This document shows positions 19,233 to 29,797 of a stretch of DNA of 64,000 nucleotides, in pieces. The DNA lies in the NCBI GenBank assembly GCA_014529385.2, contig CM043942.1:30470969-30534968 (forward strand), read 5' to 3'. The notes under the pieces were generated by a model, which saw only the letters and a program-made list of their open reading frames with translations, did not search any database and had not been told where the DNA came from. Source of the stretch: Adiantum capillus-veneris (taxonomy: Eukaryota > Streptophyta > Polypodiopsida > Polypodiales > Pteridaceae). The first letter of the stretch is position 1, and each line of letters starts with the position of its first letter. Made by a program: the position numbers and the translations under genes.

Positions 19233-20704
19233 TCAGTCGCTAACTTTCCATTCTCAGGTTCTCTAGTGGTTTTCTTAGCTTGAGCTCTAGTAACAACTTG
19301 CGTTGGTATCAGAGTTTCATTTTCAGACCCACTGCTGGTAGGAATAGTTTCTAGCATATTCAATGTCGTCTTTTGCACTTTGTTTGGATTCTTTGAACAA
19401 TCCTCAATGAAGTGAGTAACCCCACACTCAGTGCAATAAGCGTTAATTCTAATGATTTCCGTATGTGGACAAACATTCATCAGATGGTCACCTCCACACT
19501 TGTAACAGGGTCCTAGTGCTGGTCTTGGTCCCATTTGATTCGTCCTTTGTGGATAGGATGGTCTTTGTCCTGTTAACCCTCCATGAGCTATGAACATCAA
19601 TGTTCTTGCGTCCAAATTGTATCTCTCTTCATCAGAAGCACTTGTAACTGTTGGTATTCCAACATTCCCAATCATGCCCCATGGTTCTGGTTGTTTGGGT
19701 TCTTCTGGTGGGTAATACACAGTTGGAGACATGTGTGCACCAGATTCTTCATAATAGGCTTGAACAGGCACTAAGGCTTGTTCTTCCTGATTCTCTAAGG
19801 TTGGTGCATATCTAATGCCCACTGGTCTTGCTCCTGGTAAAGGTGGTTGTTGTCCCAATACCGGTTGCGGTCTTTCTATCCCCATAGGTCCTGGTACATT
19901 TCCCGTTGGGTATCGAGGTACTGGATGTACTTGAGGTGGTGCTAATTGAGCAGGAGGTGCATACTGACGCTCCCTTACATACCCTTTTTTGTAATAGCAC
20001 TCCTCTGTTGGATGGTTTGTCCATTTTTGTTCAATAGCACACCATTTCAGTGTTTTTGGCAATGGTTTTTGGTATGGTGCCATCCTTTTTAGAGCATCTT
20101 CTATCATTTGCTCTACATTTGGCATGGTTGTTGTTTGAACATTCTTTTTAGTGGTAGTCTCGCTCGCTACGGAGGAGGAGCTACTGGATGCAAAATCTGT
20201 ATCCGCTGACACCTCTCCATAAACCGTACAGTTATCCACTAAGTACAATGCCTCTCTCGTTACTTGCTCGAAACTTGTACAAGCTTTCAAGTGCAAGTCC
20301 TTCTTGAGAGTGTCGTTTCTCAGTCCCTCAATAAAGAGAACAGATAGTCTGTCATCTTGTGGTCGTTCACGTACTGGACATCTCTCAATGTATTGTTTGA
20401 AGCGAAGTGAAGCTTCCTTCACTTTTTCGTGTTCTCTCTGTTTAAAAGCATATATTTGTGAGACCGTATTGTGCTTAATCCCTCGTTTTGAGAATTCCTC
20501 AGCAAACTCTCTTAGCAAATGGTCAATGTCATGGAATCCCCCTATGTTCAGTGGTTGAAACCATGTCAATGCCGTACCTTCTAGAGTAAGACCAAATCCC
20601 TCGTATTGTGTATGGAAATCTGTTATCTGCTCAGCTCTTAAGACTTGCTTAAAGAGTGACACATGTGCATACGGATCTCCTGAACCACCATACTTCTTTG
20701 GCAT
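19172..20704 (-). CDS. gypsy Gag core (capsid and nucleocapsid)
   Basis: Begins at MPKKYGGSGDPYAHVSLF, the usual start of the plant retrotransposon gag domain (TLEGTALTWFQPL, IYAFKQREHEKVKEASLRF, YIERCP). It continues through a Pro/Gln-rich linker to two zinc knuckles, CYKCGGDHLMNVC (C-x2-C-x4-H-x4-C) and CTECGVTHFIEDC (C-x2-C-x3-H-x4-C). It would form the virus-like particle and bind RNA. The N-terminal part of Gag is in another frame upstream, so the ATG here may be internal to the original gene. Confidence 0.9.
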   Translation of the reverse strand: MPKKYGGSGDPYAHVSLFKQVLRAEQITDFHTQYEGFGLTLEGTALTWFQPLNIGGFHDIDHLLREFAEEFSKRGIKHNTVSQIYAFKQREHEKVKEASLRFKQYIERCPVRERPQDDRLSVLFIEGLRNDTLKKDLHLKACTSFEQVTREALYLVDNCTVYGEVSADTDFASSSSSSVASETTTKKNVQTTTMPNVEQMIEDALKRMAPYQKPLPKTLKWCAIEQKWTNHPTEECYYKKGYVRERQYAPPAQLAPPQVHPVPRYPTGNVPGPMGIERPQPVLGQQPPLPGARPVGIRYAPTLENQEEQALVPVQAYYEESGAHMSPTVYYPPEEPKQPEPWGMIGNVGIPTVTSASDEERYNLDARTLMFIAHGGLTGQRPSYPQRTNQMGPRPALGPCYKCGGDHLMNVCPHTEIIRINAYCTECGVTHFIEDCSKNPNKVQKTTLNMLETIPTSSGSENETLIPTQVVTRAQAKKTTREPENGKLATEWLVKDRGVRKTHGKLEKHA

Positions 20705-21128
20705 ACACTTCTACTTGAGATGGTCTCATACGTCTATGGTCTGCTACCAATCTCATTGCTCCTGTGTCCCGGCTAAAGCTTTCTCTAGCATCATGGACTT
20801 CATGGGTTACCCTTGTCGGTTCCCCTGCCCTGAATCTACTACTAGGAGGTAAATGTGATGGTTCCGCTTCGAACCTTGGACCTGGAGTGGTATACGTGGG
20901 GATTGGAACTGCACTACCTCGATTCGTATCCATTGACTCTCTGGAATGTAATGATCCCATTGGTCCGGGCTTTCGAGTACTGAGGTTGACTGAAAGAGTC
21001 AGCAACCTGAGTTCTTTGTCCTCCTGTTGTCATTGGGTTTTGCCCTCCATTTGTTGGTCCTGGTCTTTGTGAGCTAGAAGTAACATAAGACTGATGTAGT
21101 GGTCCCCCAAAGTATGTATATCCTTCTA
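20649..21128 (-). pseudogene. Gag N-terminal extension, frameshifted
   Basis: Open sequence rich in Pro, Ser and Arg leads directly into the gag core, but it is split between two frames with changes near 20980 and 20700. It ends RMRPSQVEV in one frame just before MPKKYGG in the next. This looks like a gag N-terminus broken by small indels. I cannot place its original start codon. Confidence 0.55.
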
Positions 21129-21129
21129 A

Positions 21130-21681
21130 TTATTTCTTGCCCATTGTTGAGTATTGCCTGCCATACTTGTCGTAAGCGGCAATTTTCACTTCCGATCCCT
21201 CTGTGTAGGTAAAGACATAAAGTCTTTTTTGGTCTGTCAACTCTCCGGTGTAGGGTTCTTCACATCTATAATAGAGATCTTGCTCCCCATTATTATATTT
21301 GTATAGCCCCACATAGATGTTATCAGTGTTGATCCTTGTAGTTTCATTCTCTCTTCTTAACCTCGCATCAGGGAAGTTCATTATTGGTGCTTTCTCCTCA
21401 AGTTCTTCATCTACTTTGGCTTTGGTGCCCATCAATCCCCACTTGTCCACAATGTTAGGGTTTAGGACTACCAAGTACATGGTACCCTCGTCATCTAGAT
21501 ATCTATCTCCGCTATAGCTCACAGGCACTAAGTCCTTGAACTCACTAGGTCTCTCTTCTATCTTTACACAATAGCGGTCCATTCCATCTTTGTAGATCTT
21601 GGCACCTTGCTCATTGTCGTACTGGTATTTTATGAACAATAGCTTCATTGTGGCGGAAGGGTTTGATGATCCTGCTGCCAT
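21130..21681 (-). CDS. gypsy leader ORF B, unknown protein (183 aa)
   Basis: ATG-started (MAAGSSNPSATMKLLF) and fully open. No transmembrane segment or zinc motif is visible. The composition is that of a compact soluble protein with many Tyr, Asp and Glu residues (IYVGLYKYNNGEQDLYYRCEEPY). It overlaps ORF A by 37 bases in another frame and ends just before gag. An extra ORF before gag is a known feature of Ogre-type elements, but I do not recognise this sequence as that family. Confidence 0.6.
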   Translation of the reverse strand: MAAGSSNPSATMKLLFIKYQYDNEQGAKIYKDGMDRYCVKIEERPSEFKDLVPVSYSGDRYLDDEGTMYLVVLNPNIVDKWGLMGTKAKVDEELEEKAPIMNFPDARLRRENETTRINTDNIYVGLYKYNNGEQDLYYRCEEPYTGELTDQKRLYVFTYTEGSEVKIAAYDKYGRQYSTMGKK

Positions 21682-21893
21682 ATTTTTCTGTTGTTCAGGT
21701 TCAAGTGTTCCAAGTGTTCGGTGAAAATCTCGTAAGATCTCTCCGAAGAAGTATCAGAGACACTTCCTTCAAAGATCGGCTCTAATGGTTGCACCCAACT
21801 TTGGTTTACACTTCCCTCGGTTGATATGACACTTGCTGGTTCCCCTTGTTTTGGTTGGTTATTCTGGAGGTTCCGGCCCGATCTCAAATTCAT
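21645..21893 (-). CDS. gypsy leader ORF A (82 aa)
   Basis: Starts MNLRSGRNLQNNQPK. An initial M-x(1-3)-RSG(R/K) motif is common at the first start codon of plant Ty3 Gag proteins, so this is probably the original N-terminus of the polyprotein. The rest is Gln/Asn/Glu-rich and low in structure. The frame closes after 82 codons and overlaps ORF B. A frameshift or lost splice may separate it from gag. Confidence 0.5.
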   Translation of the reverse strand: MNLRSGRNLQNNQPKQGEPASVISTEGSVNQSWVQPLEPIFEGSVSDTSSERSYEIFTEHLEHLNLNNRKIWQQDHQTLPPQ

Positions 21894-23294
21894 CAATTCC
21901 CCTAAAGGACTTTAACTTTTCCGTCTCGGCAATTTGTTTTCCCCAAGTTTTTGTGGTCAGAATTGATCCAAACTGATTAATACTTGGTCAATTGTTTAAT
22001 CTTGTCAGTTGGACAACTTTTGTTTCATCAAGTGAGAATTTTGTTGCAGTTATGCTGAAAAAGACATTATACGCGTATGATGTCTTTTTTCACAGATTTA
22101 GACTATTTTGGTTATGCTCACTCTCAGTAGCCCCCTTATGCTCTGTCCACTCACAAAATTTAGTTTGAACTCTGGTTGAGCAAGTTATGGCTAATTTAGG
22201 CTTTTCTTGGCAATTTTCCGCTTTTGACTTGTTTTGGATCAATTGTGATCCAAATGGGATGAAACTTGAAATATAACCTCTAGACAGCTATTACAATGGA
22301 TCTGTGTTGGCAAAGTATCAAAATATGTCCAAAATTAGGTCAAAGACATCATACGCGTATGATGTCTTTTTCATCAATTTGGGTCAAAACTTGATATTTA
22401 TGCTTCCTACAGTGCTTGTAACAATCTTGTCAGGTCATATAAAAAAAAAGCAGTGGATGTGCCAAAAGACATTATACGCGTATGATGTCTTTTGTCCCAA
22501 ATTTTGACTATTCTTGGTTTTAAGCCTTCTCCAATGTTTATAATTGAGTTTCAAGTGTTTTTGTCAGGTTTGAATGTAAAAACAAGATCTGAATCCAAAA
22601 TTTCCTATTCTTTGCGTTTCTAGGACTCCGACTTATCTTTTTGGGTTTCTTTGAGTGTTAATGCTCTTGTTTTAAGTTGAAATTAGGGTATGACCCCCCT
22701 TTTGAACACTCTGGTAAAGTCAAAATTTCTGTTTTGGTCTCTGTTTGGTCATTTAGACATCATACGCGTATGATGTCTAAAGTTACAGATTTCCAGTTTT
22801 TTGGCACAGAATCCTTCCTAAAGCTTTCTCAAGTGCTCAGCAACTCCCAGGTACACAGAAAATTTCTCTGACTTTTGTTTATTGCAAGTTTCACTACTAA
22901 CTCGACGGTTTAGTGATCTAACATGCAATCAACCGTATCAAGCAAAAACTCCAATGATTATTAGCTCTAGATCAGGATCAAATGAAGTCCTACCTAAGCT
23001 ATTCCTAATCATAAAATGGGTTTGGTAATTGTGATTTTAAAGATATCCACTGTCACTCACGGACTAGCAAATTCTTCTTCTATCAACAACTACTCAACAC
23101 CAACAAAAACAAACAAATCTAAGCTAGACTAAAAATACTGTCAACACGGAAGACCCAGGAATACCCCACTTCCTAGTATCTCTCGAGATCTTCGGAGTCC
23201 ACCACTCCTAGATCTTTTCTAACTAAAGTATACAAAGTAGTTTATACGACTCACCTCGTAGGATTAGTCTAAGGTCACCTACTTAGGGCTCTCG
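21894..23294 (-). other. gypsy 5' untranslated leader
   Basis: About 1.4 kb between PBS and first ORF with no convincing coding frame. It carries four palindromes (22063-22777). An AT-rich stretch at 22880-23290 lies just inside the PBS. Confidence 0.8.
22063..22777. repeat. four copies of the 22-bp palindrome in the gypsy leader
   Basis: Positions 22063-22084, 22345-22366, 22468-22489 and 22756-22777. Two are perfect; two (22063 and 22468) have the same single change, C to T, in the left arm. The sequence is the same as the five copies at 9839-10844. Confidence 0.95.
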
Positions 23295-23312
23295 TCCCCG
23301 GCAACGGCGCCA
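23295..23312 (-). other. primer-binding site, tRNA-Asp type
   Basis: Minus strand TGGCGCCGTTGCCGGGGA, two bases from the end of the 5' LTR. It is the PBS known from Athila-like plant elements. Confidence 0.9.
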
Positions 23313-23314
23313 AA

Positions 23315-24257
23315 TGTTAAGGCGGTTACGCCGCTAGCGGAAGCTAAATAGCGAGAACTCAACCAACAACAGAATTTGTCAGACGAGGACGGAGCTTGAC
23401 CCGCAGGCGCATGGAAACAACTAGGTGGGTGTCAAATCACCTACTCGACCTTCTAATGACAATCACTACTAAGGAAATCAAATCTAAGTTCTAAAATACG
23501 CAAGTGACTGAAATCCGTACTACGAACGAATGCTATACGAAACAGGATCTAGAATCATTGAATCGATCTCAAACTCAAGGGGAAGTCTATACACTAGGTA
23601 AGAACAACACCCTAAAGACTTGAACTGCAAAATCAACCTATAACCACTCCGTGCGGTAAACGCGTATGAAGACAGGCCGAAAAATACAGGTGACCGAAAC
23701 TTGACCCCGATGGTACTAATGTGTAGCTCTACTCGTTGTGGTTCTATAGATATGCTGCACGCTCCATTCCGACACACGAGTTGGAAGAAAACTCACACCG
23801 AAGCTCGTAGGAACTTACCACACATAGAAGCCGATAGCGCGCACTCTTGGTATCTGTGCGTAGCTCTCGCCGTTGCTAACACAATGGCGGTGTCGCTTCT
23901 CCAATGGCGGCTCCGTAGCTCGCGTAGCATGTAGATAAGACTCTCTCTCTCTCTCACTCTCTCTCAGACACAGTCACGGCGCTCAAAAACTCACTTTGAT
24001 TAATAAAAACTGAATCTCCTTAGGTTACAAAAACTTTGGCTTATATACCTTAGCCTTGGAGGTGAGAACATCTCTAACTAATTACATCAGCAAGTGAAAT
24101 TACCTCGGGATTACAAGCTGGAAACTCAATTGAGTCCCGTTACTTAATGAATGGCTCAATTCAAAATCAATGTCGGAAAGACATTTATGACAATCAATGG
24201 TTACAAAAATGATGAGTGTGAGCAAAAATGTGGGTGTGATCCTCTGCTGGCTCAACA
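23315..24257 (-). repeat. gypsy 5' LTR (943 bp)
   Basis: Direct repeat of 5408-6348, bounded by TG and CA. It would drive transcription toward lower coordinates. Confidence 0.96.
24040..24047 (-). promoter_or_regulatory. TATA box of gypsy 5' LTR
   Basis: TATATAAG on the minus strand, conserved in both LTRs. By analogy with other plant LTRs it would set the transcription start about 30 bases further down. Confidence 0.55.
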
Positions 24258-24262
24258 ACCTT
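24258..24262. repeat. target-site duplication, right copy (gypsy)
   Basis: ACCTT, differing from the left copy GCCTT by one transition. Confidence 0.75.
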
Positions 24263-24815
24263 TCTATTATTATGCATAGCCCTTTGCAACAAGTTGATGA
24301 TTATAGCGATCAATCTCACCATCCGGCTTGTGTTTCAAATTGCAAACCCACTTTGTACTAATGGCCTTTTTGCCAGGAGGCAAATCACATAAAGTCCATG
24401 TGTCATTTTCTATAAGTGCATTATATTCTGATTGCATGGCAGCCATCCAATTTTTTGAATTTTATGCTTCATCAAAATACAGATTTCTATCATGCCATGC
24501 TTCATATGATTCATAGATTGCAAAGCTTTTTTAGGACACATGTTAAGTACATACATGGCACACATGATGGCCTCAAGACAAAACGAATGCAGCAAAGCTT
24601 GACTGTTGACCCTACATTGTACCATTTGCGTAAGTGACATGTTTTTCCTCTCAACAACACCATTTTGATGAGGTGTATATGGCACTGTACATTGGTGTTT
24701 TATCCCATGAATAGCCAGAAATGCATTACATTCATGAAGACTCCCCCACTTGATTGGAACGGGAGGTGCCCATAGTACATTTTGAAACATTTTCAGCCAT
24801 AATCAGAAATTGCTT

Positions 24816-24953
24816 GAAGCACATAAACACTTTGGACTTAGATTTAATCGGATATACCCATGCATGCATGGAGTAGTCATCAATGAAGCACATAAACACT
24901 TTGGAATTAAATTTAATTGGATATACCCATGCATGCATGGAGTAATCATCAAT
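24816..24953 (-). repeat. 69-bp tandem duplication inside copia integrase
   Basis: Two 69-bp units (24816-24884 and 24885-24953) with a few differences. They duplicate 23 residues (FIDDYSMHAWVYPIK and onward) in frame across a catalytic Asp region of integrase. Confidence 0.9.
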
Positions 24954-27059
24954 GAAAGTCACAAAGTACATGTAATTTCCCAAGGATGGAGTTTGCATGG
25001 GCCCACAAACATCACTATGCACAAGCTACAACCTGCATGTGGCCCTAACTGAACCATCATTTGGAAACTTTGAACGTTGTATCTTACCCAAAATACAGCC
25101 TTCACAAACATGTTTGACAGGTGCTTCAAGAGGCAGCAAAGAAGCAACCATATCAGATTTTTGCAAATGTAGTAAACTGGCAAAATTCAGATGTCCAAAT
25201 TGTGCATGCCAAAGTTTTTCATTTGAAATAGCCTTAGAATCCACAATTGCATTTGAAAAATTCTACCCACACTTGTCATACAAAGTGATCTTATACAACC
25301 CACGACATAAAATGCAAGATGCAACAATTTCATCACCAAAACTGAGATCATGTATTGTACATCTATCATCCACAAATTTGACTACAAGTCCAAGTTTAGC
25401 AAGTGCAAATACAGACAAAAGATTTTTCTTGATCCTAGGTACATACAATGCATCAACAAGTGTGAATGAACTACCATTTATAGCAGTAAGCATAGTCTTT
25501 CCAGCTCCCTGAACCGGATAAGAGGCATTGTTGGCACAAGTGATTGTATTCGCATGAGGGGCACACTCAAGAGAGGTAAACAAATCACAATGTGAGGTAA
25601 TGTGTTTTGTAGCACGACTCTCAAAATACCCCACATGTGAATTTGTAGTAACTAACATGCATGCATCATGGACATTAGGATCATAAGTACACTCTACACT
25701 AAAAGTCTACTTTGCAACTACATCGGCATCACAATCTCCTTTCACAGAAGATGCTACAATAGATGCACTTGTATTGGACCTTATAGTTGATCTAGCCTCT
25801 TTCTTCTTATTCTCTTTTTCCTTCAATTTCAAACATTGCTTGATCAAGTGATCATTAGCTTGACAATAATGGCAACCCATCTGCCCTTATTACTAGAATT
25901 TTTAAACAAAGTGCTGCCAACATAAGCATTAAAAACAAAAGATTTTCCACTCGCAAAAGAACCATGAGAAGTGGCTACATTGTTGTTACCACCTTTTCTT
26001 TGAGCAACAATAAAAGCCTATTCAATTGCACGATGTTTAGCCATGTTTTTTTGGAAAGTGACTCTTGCAACATCAATGTTCATAATGCATCAAACTTCAC
26101 AACTTCAATATTTCCTTGGGTCATAAGTCTCCAAGTACTAGCAAAAGTCTGGTAAGAATCTGGCAAAGCATCAAGAACAATTTGCACAAGGGAACTGTCA
26201 GAAATGACTTCGCCTGTAAAAATAAGTTGCTCATTGATACCCTTGACACTAGCAAGAAAAGTGTCCATTTCATCTTTCTCATGCATAATTTTGACTCCAG
26301 CTCTTTACGCAGCAATGCAACTTTTGCCTCATTGCAACTTGCATAAAGACCAGCCAAAATATCCCAAGCCTGTTTTGCAAATTTTGTTGAGTAAATGTGA
26401 TGAGCAATAGTGTACTTCACAGAAAATTTGATCAATGCATGAGCTTGCATCTCTTCCATCCCAACGAGCATGCTCAGCTATAGGAAAAAGAGTTATAACA
26501 ACAGTAATCCTTGCAGCAAAACTTGCAGCATCTTCAACATCGCCTATATCCACAGAACCAGGACGTACATCAATGCACTACACAATGTTCCAAACACCCT
26601 TTGACACAAGGACATGTTGCATCATGTAAGACCACATAGGGTAATTGTCCCCATCCAATATGTCCTCAACATCAAACATCTTGAACACATCTGTGTTGTT
26701 GTCAACCATGGCAAATGCCTGCACCTAATCTGAAAACTGCCTGAAAAAAGGAGAAATGAAGTAGGAACAACACGTGCTATATATCACAAACTGTATAAGA
26801 CTGCAAGGAATTTACTATGCAAAAAACGACACTGACAAAAATTCTACACAAAATGAGGAAATAGCATATGCAGTACTGCATGTAGTGGAAATGGAGGCCG
26901 AAATGAGCCCAAATGAAAATTCTGAGCAGACCAAGCTCTATGAGCTTGCCCAAAGTATTTTTTGACCTGCTAATGCCCACCAAAGGTCACAAAAATTAGA
27001 GAAAGTGAGCAAGCGTGTGCTGGAGCTGATGGCGACTAAGCCCGAGAGGACGCAACCTG

Positions 27060-27071
27060 CTATGATACCAA
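27060..27071 (-). other. copia PBS (tRNA-Met type, one change)
   Basis: Minus strand TGGTATCATAGC next to the LTR. The usual form is TGGTATCAGAGC. Confidence 0.7.
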
Positions 27072-27072
27072 T

Positions 27073-27298
27073 TGTTGGACTTAGGGTTGAGGAAAACACA
27101 CACAACTTGGAGAAGACAAAGGAAGCTCAAGGCACACAACAGAGAGTGTGTTACTTAGTGTGCTATGGAAAGATAGATAGCCCTAAAGTGATGGGTGTAT
27201 AAACAATGCACAAAAAAAAACCTCCTTATGAGGGAAAAAAATGGCCCGACGGTCCTAAGTGTGTTCACACACATCACTACCACATGTATATGGTAACA
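27073..27298 (-). repeat. copia 5' LTR of the split element
   Basis: 226 bp, the reverse complement of the same LTR family as 2193-2420 and 3543-3770 (ends TGTTACC and CCAACA). Confidence 0.9.
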
Positions 27299-27490
27299 AG
27301 TACAAATGGTTAGCACTAACTGCTTGTAAGCTCTCCTAAGCTCTTCTAAGATATTGTCGAAGTAAGAGTAAGAGTCCCAAAATGAAATGATAAACATTAA
27401 ATGCTCGTAAGCTCTTCTAAGATCTTGTCAGAGTAAGAGTGAGAGTCATAAGGCCTAAGATTCAAGAGTCCCAAAATGAAATTAGCAAGC

Positions 27491-27502
27491 CCTATTTATA
27501 GG
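27491..27502 (-). promoter_or_regulatory. TATA-box-like site, possible LTR promoter
   Basis: Minus strand CCTATAAATAGG, a good plant TATA box. It lies where the 3' LTR of the decayed minus-strand gypsy element could be. Nearby a short direct repeat (AAGCTCTTCTAAGAT) recurs at 27335-27425. Confidence 0.35.
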
Positions 27503-27769
27503 CATCGCCACTGGGATTCTGGCTAACTGCTCCACCAACATATAGTATAGAACAATTGCCATGTCTTTGTATGAGATTATTCCTGCCATCTACATTCCTC
27601 CATTTCTTGAATTTTGGTATATCCAAAATCCCAAATGACAATGACATTATCTTTTCATTTTGTTGCTCCTCTCGTTTGGTGCCTTCTGAACTTCAGTCTT
27701 CTGAACTGCACCATGTGACCTTTGAGTGATTAGAGTTGGTGGCCGACAAGTTTACTGACTAGCTCCAAA

Positions 27770-28117
27770 TTATTTAACCATTAGTTGGATTTGAGGAGTC
27801 TTGGTAGCTGCATTATCCTTCATGATCAATTTGTAAATGGACTCTTGGTCAAGTTGCTCCTTTTTGGAAATCAACATCTTTGTGTCATAAGGGATAAGAT
27901 GATGGTACTTCTTTGTGTCAAGATCATATTTGGTCTTTTTACCCTTTGTCAATTTGGCTTTGGCCAGTTTGTGGCAGATGAAGATTGGCATCATCCATCC
28001 ATTTGGATGTGACTGGTTCACCTCAATTCTAGCTTTGAATAGGATATAAACCATCTCTTTGAATTGTGGCTGATGACTAGCCCTGTTGGATGGATCCTTT
28101 TGTGGAATCCTTGACAC
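27770..28117 (-). pseudogene. degenerate ORF downstream of the old gypsy integrase
   Basis: A 115-codon open piece (IPQKDPSNRASHQPQFKEM, then MPIFICHKLAKAKLTKG) with similar-looking sequence continuing upstream to about 28430 in broken frames. No domain is recognised. The position suggests the additional ORF of an Athila/Tat-like element. Confidence 0.4.
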
Positions 28118-28430
28118 TTGGATGGAAAACTAGCGTAGATCATTTGTATGATTTATTAGCTAACCTAATTGTCCTTTCCACTGGTTCATTATATCTATGA
28201 AGCTAACCATATCTTCTTTCAGCTCAAAAGATATATCTTTCTTCTCATGGTGTCGAGCACTATGGTCAAGGCCACCAATAAAGCATTGGTGTCAGCCTCA
28301 AATCTGGTTGGCAATCTTAACAAAAGCCATTTGATTAGCAAGCTTATTGTAGAAATTTTAGTTAATTGGATAGAATCTTGGCAGTTCATCTTCTTTCATA
28401 GGCAAGGCATACATGAGAACTGGTGAATTT

Positions 28431-29188
28431 GGAATAGTTTCAATATAATGCATCACAATTGCAATTTAAGCATGCAACATTTTTTAGTTATTCGCACTAG
28501 ATGGAATAGTTGTTTGAGAAATTGTTCCTGTTCCCTTACTGTCATTTGTGTGATTCTATCTCTGCTGCTTGATGCATTATTCTATAGTAGGATATGCATT
28601 CATTTTGATCAAGTATCTTCCCAACAATTTGCAGTGTTTGAAGTGTTGACTTGATCTCATCTCCCATTACCTTCATGCATTTGTAAGCAAGAAATTTCCC
28701 AATAACATTTCTAATTGGATCCCTAGACTTTGTATGTTCATTGTGGTCATTTTCCTTATTTGAGCACTACCATTTATAACTGCTTTGGGGATCATGTACT
28801 TAGGGATCCTCCTTAGAAATTGAACTACATTGAGATTTTTTGGCTCTACTCAGGATCATGGAATTTAGGAACTTTCCTTTGACTGCCATTCGTCTAGCTC
28901 CCACATAGAGCATGAAAAACCTTTATAGATTTGAGTAGGCATCATGTTTAAGTAAGTCTAGATCTATAACTTCTTTTGTCTCCTTAGATTCTTGTTCAGA
29001 CTCAAACATTAATTTGAAATAAAGAGTTAGACTAAGAATCTGAATCCTTTTCCATATGAACAACCTTTCCTTTATCTTTACAAAATAGCACAAACTCGTT
29101 TTGTGTTTGAGTGTCCGGCTAACCTTGAATTTGATTAGCTGGGTTGTCTAGATTTGAGTGTGATTATTCCTTTAACCTGATCTAAAGT
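28431..29188. other. decayed element interior, no supported gene
   Basis: No frame of note. It lies between two broken minus-strand ORF pieces of the old gypsy element. Confidence 0.5.
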
Positions 29189-29797
29189 CTATTTAGTGGA
29201 GCTAATTACCTGTCTTGGACCAGGAATGTTTATGCCATCATTGCCATTGTTGTCTTCATTGGACTTGTGAAAGGGGTCTGGGTCTGGCTTCGTAGTATCA
29301 TCCTCTTTGTCTGCTTCATCTTCCTTGTCGTCTTGATCTTCTTCATCCTTATTCTCTTTTTGCATCTTCATCTAACTGTATTTGTATTTGTATACTTTGA
29401 AGCAAAATCTTCCACATTATTTTTCATGTTTTCCACCAAATTCCTTAGTTCCTCCAAGTTTAGAGTTATGTTCTTTTGAATCTTTCATATTACCCATGGC
29501 ATGAGTGGGAGGTGTACCATGAGTAACAAAGAAAGACTCGCTAGAACTTCTTGAAGAGGGAAGTGGGTTGGCGACATAGGTGATGTTCTGTGCAGATGTT
29601 GAAGTAGGGATGAACGTTTGAGAAGATGATTGTGTATGGTAAGATTGTGTATTCACAGATGTGTGTGAGGATAATGAGCTAGGTTTGTCAGAGCTAGGTT
29701 CGTCAATACATTGCATAGTAGTTCTAATTTGAGCCATGAATGTACCACTCTTTTCGTGCCTAGGGGAAACAACATTCATTCTTGACGTGGCATGCAT
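29189..29797 (-). pseudogene. low-complexity ORF pieces of the old gypsy element
   Basis: Two adjoining minus-strand pieces: a Ser/Thr/Gln-rich part (29797-29417) and a strongly acidic part with Asp/Glu/Lys runs (29371-29189). Such composition occurs in Gag N-termini and in additional ORFs. It sits after integrase, so either this is a downstream ORF or the start of another element's gag. Confidence 0.4.

Larger units (their letters stand above)
5408..24257 (-). mobile_element. giant Ty3/gypsy LTR retrotransposon, 18.85 kb
   Basis: The LTRs start TG and end CA. Flanking pentamers GCCTT and ACCTT match at 4 of 5, consistent with a 5-bp target duplication with one transition. The PBS matches the tRNA-Asp type used by Athila/Tat-like plant elements, and a G-rich PPT abuts the 3' LTR. 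Gene order gag-PR-RT-RH-IN is Ty3-like, and no chromodomain is seen. Beyond the standard set it carries two leader ORFs, a second retropepsin-like ORF after integrase and a coiled-coil ORF of roughly 1,000 codons. RT and IN frames are nearly intact while gag and ORF3 carry frameshifts. Typical gypsy elements are 5-12 kb; Ogre-like ones reach this size. Confidence 0.95.
24258..26709 (-). pseudogene. copia gag, protease, integrase and RT start
   Basis: Gag starts at ATG 26709 (MVDNNTDVFKMFDVEDIL, then NYPMWSYMMQHVL). A stop follows within about 45 codons, with later frame changes. The zinc knuckle CHYCQANDHLIKQC is at about 25880. The protease motif is degenerate (ESRA in place of DSGA, near 25620). 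The GAG-pre-integrase region (LWHAQFGHLNFASL, CEGCILGK) and the integrase core follow (VHSDVCGP, TFIDDYS, PHQNGVVERKN). RT begins with TKWVCNLKHKPDG and is cut by the gypsy element at 24258. It was once a full copia polyprotein and is now dead. Confidence 0.88.
4450..27298 (-). mobile_element. Ty1/copia element split by a gypsy insertion
   Basis: Read on the minus strand: 5' LTR (27298-27073), PBS, gag, protease, integrase and the start of RT (24258). Then comes the 18.85-kb gypsy insertion (24257-5408), then RT and RNase H remnants (5407 to about 4450). The text on both sides joins in RT at the KGYAQ/KGIDYKETF-type segment. The LTR is the same family as that of the element at 2193-3770. No 3' LTR was found, so the 3' end is lost. 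Stops and frameshifts occur throughout. Confidence 0.85.
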
